Of a stretch of 9,837 nt of DNA, positions 1 through 5,498 are shown one piece after another. The notes below the pieces were generated by a model that saw nothing but the letters and a program-made list of their open reading frames with translations, made no database searches and was not told the origin of the DNA. The position numbers and the translations under genes are program-made. Position 1 is the stretch's first letter. The number at the start of each line of letters is the position of its first letter. Source of the DNA: an uncultured Christensenella sp. Its GTDB lineage: Bacteria; Bacillota; Clostridia; Christensenellales; UBA1242. The stretch spans positions 1 to 9,837 of the forward strand of contig CAJMEO010000013.1 of the NCBI GenBank assembly GCA_905212505.1, written 5' to 3'.

Positions 1-926
1 GATAAATTATCAAAATTTAAAAAATCTTTTAATTTTTTAAGAGCCTTATTTATTGTTGTAACTTCAAAAATTTCCTTCAAAAACTCTTTATAACCTTTAT
101 ATCCTTTCAAATAAAATGCTAAATGCTTTTTCATATTATTGATTACAACATGCTCAGAATAAACTTCTCGCATTTTTTCATAATGAAATTTAATATCTTC
201 AAACAACATTTTTTCGTGTGGAATTTCCAAAATATCACTAAAAACATAAGGATTGCCAATTGCTCCTCGTCCTATCATCACAAAATCAACACCTGTTTGT
301 TTCATTCTTTGATAACTCTCTTTATCTTTAACATCGCCGTTTCCACACACAGGAATTTTAACAGAATCTTTAACTTTTTTTATTAACTCCAAATCTGCAC
401 TGCCCGTGTATTTTTGCTCTGTTGTTCTGGCATGCAATGTAATTAAATCAGCCCCACTATCTTCACACATTTTTGCAAATTCTGTTGCAATTATATGCTC
501 GTTATCAAACCCTGAACGAAACTTAACCGAAATTGGCTTGTTTGTGCTTTTTTTGCAGGCTTTAATTATTTCACTTGACAAAACAAGGTCTTTAAGTAAA
601 TATGACCCCTCTTTATTTTTTATTATTTTTGGCGCAGGGCAACCCATGTTGATGTCTATCATATCATAATTATCAAACTTTTGGCTTTTAATAACACTTT
701 CAAAAATTTTTGGGTCGTTTCCAAAAAGTTGAATTGCCTTTTTCTTTTTAAGCCCATTTGTTTGCAACATTTTATCGGTTTTTTCGCTTCCGTAATATAA
801 TGCTTTTACGCTTATCATTTCACTAACCGTAAGCCCAGCTCCATATTTTTCACACAAACATTTAAATCCTATGTCGCTATAACCTGCCATAGGTGCCAAA
901 ATTAAGTCATTTTCAAGTTTTATCAT
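1..926 (-). CDS. dus: tRNA-dihydrouridine synthase, DusB-like, 3' end cut by window edge
   Basis: The enzyme reduces specific uridines in the tRNA D-loop to dihydrouridine, using FMN and NADPH. I translated 308 residues from the ATG at 926 with no stop before the edge; family members are about 320-330 residues, so only a short C-terminal tail is missing. Visible motifs are the FMN-binding LAPMAGYSD (residues 9-18), NMGCPAPK (93-100) with the likely catalytic Cys96, KFRSGFD (135-141), LHARTTEQ with His165, GNGDV (195-199) and the phosphate-binding GRGAIGNP (219-226). The pattern is closest to DusB-type bacterial enzymes, but the Dus subclass and target position cannot be settled here. The gene begins 42 bases after the upstream flippase gene, so readthrough is possible, but it has no Shine-Dalgarno sequence and instead has its own promoter placed right at the start codon. 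Family assignment is secure. Confidence 0.95.
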   Translation of the reverse strand, partial: MIKLENDLILAPMAGYSDIGFKCLCEKYGAGLTVSEMISVKALYYGSEKTDKMLQTNGLKKKKAIQLFGNDPKIFESVIKSQKFDNYDMIDINMGCPAPKIIKNKEGSYLLKDLVLSSEIIKACKKSTNKPISVKFRSGFDNEHIIATEFAKMCEDSGADLITLHARTTEQKYTGSADLELIKKVKDSVKIPVCGNGDVKDKESYQRMKQTGVDFVMIGRGAIGNPYVFSDILEIPHEKMLFEDIKFHYEKMREVYSEHVVINNMKKHLAFYLKGYKGYKEFLKEIFEVTTINKALKKLKDFLNFDNL

Positions 927-961
927 GATAAAAATATATAATTTTTTTTATATTTTGTCCA
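926..961 (-). promoter_or_regulatory. Predicted promoter of dus with leaderless geometry
   Basis: On the minus strand TGGACA (961-956, five of six matches to the -35 consensus) is followed by a 17-base spacer and TATATT (938-933, five of six matches to -10). Six bases then separate it from the ATG, so the expected transcription start falls on the A of the start codon. No purine-rich ribosome-binding sequence occurs in the preceding 25 bases. The region is very AT-rich, so -10-like hexamers are common; the -35 match with ideal spacing is what makes the call. Confidence 0.55.
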
Positions 962-968
962 CAAAATT

Positions 969-2555
969 TTAGTATTTTTTATGTTTTATAAAATTTAATA
1001 ATTTTGTGTTCTTTATTTCTTTTGAGTTAAAACCTTTAAGAATAATAATACAAAGCAAATAAATTATAAAACTGACAAAAACAGTTAACAAAATCAAAAG
1101 TCTATTCAAATTTTGCAACATAAAAATTTTAAATAATATTATTGATGTTGTCATTAAAATTAAAGAAACAAGAGGGACAATCAAAATTTCATAAAAACTA
1201 AAACTTAATCTTATTTTTTGTTTTGCTTTTTTTAAGTTTAATAAAGACGCTAAAGCGAATGCAACAACATCACTTATCACAAGTCCATATATGTTAATGC
1301 TAATATTTGTAACTAATATTATAGTTAAAATAATTTTAATGATGCTTGCAAGCAATAAAACATAAAAACTATAATAACTTTCATTAACCGCTTGCAAAAT
1401 CGTTGTTAAAACTTGATTTAATGCAATATACACAATTGAAAAACTGCTTATTCTTAACATTAATGAAGCAACAAGCAATTGGTCAAACAATGCCATATTT
1501 AAGTTCCCATACAAAAAATAACAAATTTCTTTGCTTAAAAAGAAAAACAATACAATACATGGCAAAGTGAAATACCAAACCATTTTTATTGCAAGCCTGC
1601 TTTTAAACAAAATGTCTTTTTCATTTTTGAGTGCAAAACTGTTGCTTATTGAAGGCATTAAACTTGCCCCAATAGAAACCGCAATCACGCTTGGAAGATT
1701 TATTAAACTTGCAACAACCCCACTATCTAATCCATACAAACTCGACGACAACTCAAAGCCAAATCCATTAGTCTCAAGAAGTTTAACAATTATCAAACTG
1801 TCTATCACACTAGTCAACGGAATTATAATTGAAGTTAGTGTTATTGGAACCGCTTCCTTAAAAATCAAATTTAGCGCTTGTCTGTTTGTGTAAATTTCGC
1901 TAGAATTTTGCAAATAATCTATTTTTAAATTTTTTGCCTTAAAAGATAGCAATAAAAACAAAAATGCAAAAAATTCGCTAATAAAAATTCCAACAAAAAC
2001 ACCAAAAACACCCCAAATCAATCCGAACTTCAAAAAAATATAGGCAAATAAAAGACCAAAAACAAGTTTAAAAAGTTGTTCGATTATTTGGCTTATTGCT
2101 GAAAACTTCATAATTTCGAAACCTTGAAAATATCCACGATAACATGAAATTATTGCACCAAGCAAAATTGAAGGAGCCAAAGCAATATAACAAATATATA
2201 AATTGCTATCTCCTTGCAAGGTGGCTATTGGCACACATAATGCCATTATCAACAAAGAAAAAATTAATCCAAACGCAAGCATTAATATGATTGCATTTTT
2301 AAAAATTAATTTTATATTTCGATAATTTCCCCCTGCTTGTTCCTTGCTGATTATTTTTGAAATTGCAACAGGAACTCCGCTTGAACTTGCAACCAAACAT
2401 AGTGCAAAAATTGGATAAACAAGCTGATAAACACCAATTCCTTCAGCGCCAAGCAGATTTGTTAAAGGAATTCTGAAAATAGCCCCTATAATTTTGCATA
2501 TTATAGATGCCAGACCTAATATTATTGCGCCATAAACAAACGTTCGTTTCTTCAT
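969..2555 (-). CDS. SpoVB/YabM-type polysaccharide or lipid II flippase (MOP superfamily)
   Basis: This is a polytopic inner-membrane protein of the MurJ/SpoVB branch of the MOP exporter superfamily, which moves lipid-linked cell-envelope precursors across the membrane. From the ATG at 2555 it has 528 residues, the normal length. It begins with a basic MKKRTF leading into the first helix, then shows GAEGIGVYQLVYPIF (residues 36-50), SGVPVAISKI (59-68), and the clade pattern YRGYFQG (139-145) followed by SQIIEQ (155-160). Hydrophobic segments continue to the C-terminus, consistent with 12-14 helices. A TTG at 2612 would add 19 residues, but the family alignment begins at the ATG; neither start has a clear Shine-Dalgarno sequence. 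It follows spoVT as yabM does in Bacillus subtilis, so a spore cortex or coat-precursor role is likely by context; the exact paralogue (SpoVB, YabM, YtgP) is not resolved. Confidence 0.9.
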   Translation of the reverse strand: MKKRTFVYGAIILGLASIICKIIGAIFRIPLTNLLGAEGIGVYQLVYPIFALCLVASSSGVPVAISKIISKEQAGGNYRNIKLIFKNAIILMLAFGLIFSLLIMALCVPIATLQGDSNLYICYIALAPSILLGAIISCYRGYFQGFEIMKFSAISQIIEQLFKLVFGLLFAYIFLKFGLIWGVFGVFVGIFISEFFAFLFLLLSFKAKNLKIDYLQNSSEIYTNRQALNLIFKEAVPITLTSIIIPLTSVIDSLIIVKLLETNGFGFELSSSLYGLDSGVVASLINLPSVIAVSIGASLMPSISNSFALKNEKDILFKSRLAIKMVWYFTLPCIVLFFFLSKEICYFLYGNLNMALFDQLLVASLMLRISSFSIVYIALNQVLTTILQAVNESYYSFYVLLLASIIKIILTIILVTNISINIYGLVISDVVAFALASLLNLKKAKQKIRLSFSFYEILIVPLVSLILMTTSIILFKIFMLQNLNRLLILLTVFVSFIIYLLCIIILKGFNSKEIKNTKLLNFIKHKKY

Positions 2556-2695
2556 AAAAATAGTTTGTGTTTTTGTAAGATTTTTATTTAAAAAATGTGT
2601 TATAGCTTTCAAAATATTATGGTTTCTAAAATTTCAAACAAAAAGAGCTTGATTTTTATATTAAACAATTTTGTTGAAAAATTTATAAAAAAGAA

Positions 2696-2837
2696 AGCTT
2701 AAATGAACAAATCTTTTAAAATTTATCCAAAAAAAGACAGTATAAAATCAAGAAAAAACGAAAAGAGCGTGTTGCTCAAAAACGAACAAATAAAAAAGAG
2801 AACAAATTGAAAAAAATAATCAACGCGTTCTTTTTTT
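2696..2837 (+). ncRNA. Possible small plus-strand RNA ending in a long G-U-containing stem
   Basis: Bases 2760-2774 can pair with 2821-2835 in a 15-base-pair stem including three G-U wobbles, enclosing a 46-base A-rich loop and running into a seven-T tract (2831-2837). In the opposite strand's RNA the wobble pairs become A-C mismatches, so the structure fits a plus-strand transcript better. A weak promoter is possible upstream: TTAAAC (2661-2666), 17 bases, TATAAA (2684-2689), giving a start near 2696. The boundaries are guesses from those elements. Low-complexity AT sequence folds easily by chance, and no known RNA family was recognised. Confidence 0.25.
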
Positions 2838-2910
2838 AGAAAATTTTTAAAAGCATTTTATAGAATAAAAACATTTATCTTTATTTATAGTGTTAAATTT
2901 AATATTAATT

Positions 2911-2928
2911 TAAAAATAGCCCCTATTG
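2911..2928 (-). terminator. Weak hairpin after spoVT, possible terminator
   Basis: Seven bases past the spoVT stop, the minus strand reads AATAG-GGG-CTATT followed by TTTAAATTAA. The stem has only five pairs, four of them A-T, so termination would be leaky at best. That would let some transcription continue toward the flippase gene. Confidence 0.35.
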
Positions 2929-2933
2929 TTTTA

Positions 2934-3479
2934 TCAACCAATTTGAAGTGAAATAAAATTTGCAAAAGTTTGCAAAATTTTAATTTCGTTGTTAGTAAGT
3001 TGCGTGTTTGAAATTATCCCAATTGCCCCATAAGTGTCTCCTTGCGACAAAATTGGCACAAGAGACAAAGAAGAATATGCTGGTCGTTCGTCTTTAACAA
3101 GAGTTATTAAATTTGCCCCGTCTAACGAATTAAGAATTATTGGTTTGCGATTTTCGATTGTTCTTTCAAGGTCAAGCGAAATAAACTTATGTAAATAATT
3201 TCGTTTAAAATTTGATGTTCCTTCAACACTTATTATTGAATCTTTATCACAAACAAAACAATCCAACTCCAAAACATCAAAAACACTTTTAACAGAATCA
3301 TAAGCTATGTCCTCAAGTTCCAAAACTGGCGAATATTTTTTCAAAACAAGTTCACCATTTTCACCAGAAAAAATTTCTAAAGGCGTGCCTTCCCTGATTT
3401 TATGCGTGCGTCTTATTTCTTTTGGAATTACAATTCTTCCAAGCTCATCAATTCTTCTAACAATTCCTGTTGCTTTCAT
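2934..3479 (-). CDS. spoVT: Stage V sporulation protein T, forespore transcription regulator
   Basis: SpoVT is an AbrB-family DNA-binding regulator that tunes the sigma-G regulon in the forespore and affects spore coat, cortex and germination properties. The 181-residue product matches the usual length (about 178). Residues 1-50 form the swapped-hairpin AbrB domain, with GIVRRIDELGRIVIPKEIRR (5-24) and the GTPLEIF segment (31-37); residues about 56-181 form the GAF-like C-terminal domain. A TTG at 3491 would add four residues but lies within the ribosome-binding region; the ATG at 3479 is preceded by GGAGAG and begins with the canonical MKATG. It ends with TGA, which argues against a code that reads TGA as tryptophan. 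A SpoVB-family flippase gene follows, as in Bacillus subtilis (spoVT-yabM). Identification is secure. Confidence 0.96.
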   Translation of the reverse strand: MKATGIVRRIDELGRIVIPKEIRRTHKIREGTPLEIFSGENGELVLKKYSPVLELEDIAYDSVKSVFDVLELDCFVCDKDSIISVEGTSNFKRNYLHKFISLDLERTIENRKPIILNSLDGANLITLVKDERPAYSSLSLVPILSQGDTYGAIGIISNTQLTNNEIKILQTFANFISLQIG

Positions 3480-3483
3480 TTTT

Positions 3484-3489
3484 CTCTCC
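3484..3489 (-). promoter_or_regulatory. Ribosome-binding site of spoVT, decides the start
   Basis: GGAGAG sits four bases before the ATG at 3479 (GGAG core six bases away). The alternative TTG start at 3491 lies at the edge of this site, which makes it unusable and fixes the start at 3479. Confidence 0.8.
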
Positions 3490-3498
3490 AATTAATTT

Positions 3499-3528
3499 TA
3501 GTATGAGAAAACATTTTTTTTATATTCA
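3499..3528 (-). promoter_or_regulatory. Sigma-G-type promoter of spoVT
   Basis: On the minus strand TGAATA (3528-3523; contains GAATA, fitting the GHATR -35 pattern) is followed by 17 bases and CATACTA (3505-3499; an exact fit to CATWHTA -10). Transcription would start near 3492, giving a leader of about 13 bases that carries the GGAGAG ribosome-binding site. In Bacillus subtilis spoVT is transcribed by sigma-G, so the motif and the known biology agree. It differs from the TATAAT-type promoters elsewhere in this window. Sigma-F recognises overlapping sequences and cannot be excluded. Confidence 0.8.
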
Positions 3529-3625
3529 AAAATTTTGTTAAAATTTGCTATTTTGTGCTTAAAATTTTTCTTTTTTTGTTGTTCCCTTATTTCTTCTTCT
3601 TACTTTTCTTTTAATCTTGTGAGTT

Positions 3626-3657
3626 GACAATAAAAAAGTGCATAATTTGCACTTTTA
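3626..3657 (-). terminator. Intrinsic terminator of dnaB, overlapping its stop codon
   Basis: On the minus strand a nine-pair stem, AAAAGTGCA and TGCACTTTT (3656-3648 with 3642-3634) around a five-base AT loop, runs into a T tract ending near 3632. The two As of the TAA stop codon are the first bases of the stem. It separates the dnaB unit from spoVT. Confidence 0.8.
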
Positions 3658-5118
3658 AAAAATATCATCAAGTTGATTTAACTCTTCATCGCTCACTTCA
3701 AGTTTTTCAAGTTTATTATTTTCAGGTTCAAAATTTTTTTGACTTACATTTGATTTCCTTTCGGGAGGAAGTTGATTTTCAAGACTTTGAGCATTACTAT
3801 CTCTGTCAAGATTAACAAAAGTTGTATGCTCTGAAATAAATTTAAGTTTTACTGTGTCAAGAGCACCATTTCTGTGTTTTGCCAAAATTAAGTCTACAAT
3901 CCCTTGTTTTATTGCCCCATCATCTTGCAAATACATGTCGGGGTTGTGAATAAACATAACAATATCGGCATCTTGTTCAATTGCCCCACTTTCACGAAGG
4001 TCAGAAAGAACGGGTTTATTGCCTTTTCTTCCTTCAACGGCACGTGATAATTGTGACAAACATAAAATTGGCACATTAAGTTCTTTTGCGGCAATCTTTA
4101 AACTTCGCGAAATTTCACTGACCTCAGTTTGACGATTGTCTGTTTTTTTGTTGCCACTGCTCATTAATTGCAAATAGTCAATCATAACAATATCAAGGCC
4201 ATGCTCTCGTTGAATTCGTCTACACTTGCTTAATATGTCAACTGGTGTGTTTAAAGCACTATCGTCAATATAAATTTTAGCTTTTGAAAGTTTTTCTTTT
4301 GCCTCTAACAAAAGTTTCCACTCTTTTGTGGTTAAATCTCCTTTAAGCCCCTTGCTCATTGAAACCATTGCAGTTGAAAAAATTGCTCTTTGCATAAGTT
4401 GTGCCGCGCTCATTTCAAGAGAAAACACTGCGCAACTTCCACCATTTAATGCAATATGATTGATTATATTCATCGCTAGAGAGGTTTTCCCAACGCCCGG
4501 TCGGGCGGCTAATAATATAAGGTCAGATTTTTGCAATCCGTTTGTAAGCACATCAAGGCCATAAAAACCAGTTTTAAGCCCTGCAAGTGCTGTTTTGTCT
4601 TTTTCAATCAACTCAAGTTTTGCAATAACTTCATTCAAAGCTGTTTCTGCAGAAACCAAATGTGAAGTTTCGTGCTTTTGACTTAGGTCAAATACAGTTT
4701 TTTCAGCAAAAGTTAATGCTTCGGTTTGGTCGGTGCTGTTAAAGGTATGTTCAACTATGCTTTGACCAGATGCAATAAGTTTTCTAAGCATAGCATCTCG
4801 TTTTATAAGTTCCTCATAATGCTTAAAATTTGCCGAACTTGGAACACTGTTAGTTAAACTTGTAATGTAAGTTACCCCACCAACTTCATTCAAAATGCCT
4901 TCATTGTCAAGTTCATCTGTGATTGTTACAAAATCTATAGGCATATTTTTTTTGTATATCTCAAGCATAGCATCAAAAATTTGCTTGTGTGCATTAGAAT
5001 AAAAATCATCACTATTCACTTCACTAAAAACTGATAGTGGCACCTTTTCATCAATCAGCATACAACCAAGCAAGGCCTGTTCTGCATCTAAATTATGTGG
5101 TAACATTTTTGCTTCCAT
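3655..5118 (-). CDS. dnaB: Replicative DNA helicase DnaB
   Basis: This hexameric 5'-3' helicase unwinds DNA at the replication fork (called DnaC in Bacillus subtilis). The N-terminal domain (about residues 1-150) opens with PHNLDAEQALLGCML. The RecA-like C-terminal domain has Walker A ARPGVGKTS (205-213), the catalytic glutamate in FSLEMS (Glu235), Walker B VMIDYLQL (311-318, Asp314), and the conserved LSQLSRAVEGR and DLRESGAIEQDADIV segments. At 487 residues it is slightly longer than the usual 440-460; the extra length is a charged C-terminal tail after about residue 440, and the Walker region carries no intein. The ATG at 5118 overlaps the stop of the preceding small gene as TAATG, and AGAAGG lies nine bases upstream, so translation is probably coupled. 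Identification is secure. Confidence 0.97.
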   Translation of the reverse strand: MEAKMLPHNLDAEQALLGCMLIDEKVPLSVFSEVNSDDFYSNAHKQIFDAMLEIYKKNMPIDFVTITDELDNEGILNEVGGVTYITSLTNSVPSSANFKHYEELIKRDAMLRKLIASGQSIVEHTFNSTDQTEALTFAEKTVFDLSQKHETSHLVSAETALNEVIAKLELIEKDKTALAGLKTGFYGLDVLTNGLQKSDLILLAARPGVGKTSLAMNIINHIALNGGSCAVFSLEMSAAQLMQRAIFSTAMVSMSKGLKGDLTTKEWKLLLEAKEKLSKAKIYIDDSALNTPVDILSKCRRIQREHGLDIVMIDYLQLMSSGNKKTDNRQTEVSEISRSLKIAAKELNVPILCLSQLSRAVEGRKGNKPVLSDLRESGAIEQDADIVMFIHNPDMYLQDDGAIKQGIVDLILAKHRNGALDTVKLKFISEHTTFVNLDRDSNAQSLENQLPPERKSNVSQKNFEPENNKLEKLEVSDEELNQLDDIF

Positions 5119-5345
5119 TATTCTTTACCTTCTTTTTTTCTTCTCTCGTGTCTTTTTTTATTTTTTAAATGCAATAAATATTCTTCAAAAACAAATACTG
5201 CACTTACAATCAAAACTGTAATTAAAATTACATAAATTGATGCAAGTTCTACCGCTAGCGTGAAAACACAAGCAATTGGCACACCAACAACCAAAAAAAC
5301 AATCAAAAATCGTTTGAATAAATTTATCACTTCTTTTTGTGTCAT
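5118..5345 (-). CDS. Small two-helix membrane protein, unknown function, coupled to dnaB
   Basis: The 75-residue product has two hydrophobic segments, about residues 12-32 and 35-55, separated by a very short turn, so it likely forms a membrane hairpin with both ends on the same side. The C-terminus (about 61-75) is strongly basic, with KNKKRHERRKK, and is presumably cytoplasmic. I do not recognise a family. It is likely a real gene: it has an extended -10 promoter immediately upstream, and its TAA stop shares a base with the dnaB ATG, so the two are almost certainly translated from one message. An AGGG two bases before the ATG is too close for normal ribosome binding, consistent with leaderless initiation. 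A basic tail next to DnaB invites the idea of membrane or nucleic-acid contact, but nothing in the sequence proves a replication role. Confidence 0.75.
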   Translation of the reverse strand: MTQKEVINLFKRFLIVFLVVGVPIACVFTLAVELASIYVILITVLIVSAVFVFEEYLLHLKNKKRHERRKKEGKE

Positions 5346-5380
5346 AACCCTATTATATCAACTTTTTTTTATATTTACAA
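5345..5380 (-). promoter_or_regulatory. Extended -10 promoter of the small membrane gene-dnaB unit, leaderless geometry
   Basis: The minus strand has TTGTAA (5380-5375), a 17-base spacer, and a perfect TATAAT (5357-5352) with the extended TG element (TGATATAAT, 5360-5352). Six bases separate the -10 from the ATG at 5345, so the predicted first transcribed base is the A of the ATG. This would be the main promoter for dnaB, given the terminator after typA upstream. Confidence 0.7.
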
Positions 5381-5469
5381 CAATTTTTTTTATTTTTGAA
5401 AACATTGCCATTTTTGAATTTTTGTTTTTAACATTCATCAAACAGACTTTTTATATACAATGTTTAAAA

Positions 5470-5498
5470 TTAAAACAAAAAAGTGCCATAGGCACTTA
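5470..5498 (-). terminator. Intrinsic terminator of typA, overlapping its stop codon
   Basis: On the minus strand AAGTGCC (5497-5491), a three-base TAT loop and GGCACTT (5487-5481) form a perfect seven-pair stem followed by a T-rich tract. The two As of the typA TAA stop begin the stem. It separates typA from the dnaB unit. Confidence 0.85.

Larger units (their letters stand above)
2556..2933. other. 378-base gap between spoVT and the flippase gene
   Basis: This is the longest gap in the window and is extremely AT-rich. It contains a weak hairpin after spoVT, a long imperfect stem that favours a plus-strand RNA (2760-2835), and a 10-base perfect palindrome TTAATATTAA (2899-2908). No convincing conserved coding sequence is visible on either strand. 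A plus-strand 35-codon frame runs from the ATG at 2703 to the TGA at 2810; it is lysine-rich and has only a weak AAGAAAG upstream, so I do not call it a gene. No strong promoter for the flippase gene was found here, so that gene may depend on readthrough from spoVT or on a promoter I cannot recognise. Confidence 0.6.

Noticed and set aside
123..669. Plus-strand open frames of 87 codons each
   Set aside because: They lie wholly within the dus gene, antisense to it, and have no recognisable family content.
952..967. Hairpin ATTTTG-TCCA-CAAAAT between the flippase and dus
   Set aside because: On the minus strand it is followed by an A-rich rather than T-rich run, so it is not a terminator; its bases are better explained by the dus -35.
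2556..2612. TTG start at 2612 extending the flippase by 19 residues
   Set aside because: The family N-terminus begins at the ATG at 2555, the extra part is not family-like, and the TTG has no ribosome-binding site.
2615..2621. CATAATA on the minus strand before the flippase gene, matching a sigma-F/G -10
   Set aside because: No GHATR-like -35 lies 17-18 bases upstream, so a lone -10 in AT-rich sequence is not enough.
2899..2908. Perfect palindrome TTAATATTAA
   Set aside because: Ten A/T bases in a region of this composition are expected by chance; no second copy or half-site was found near it.
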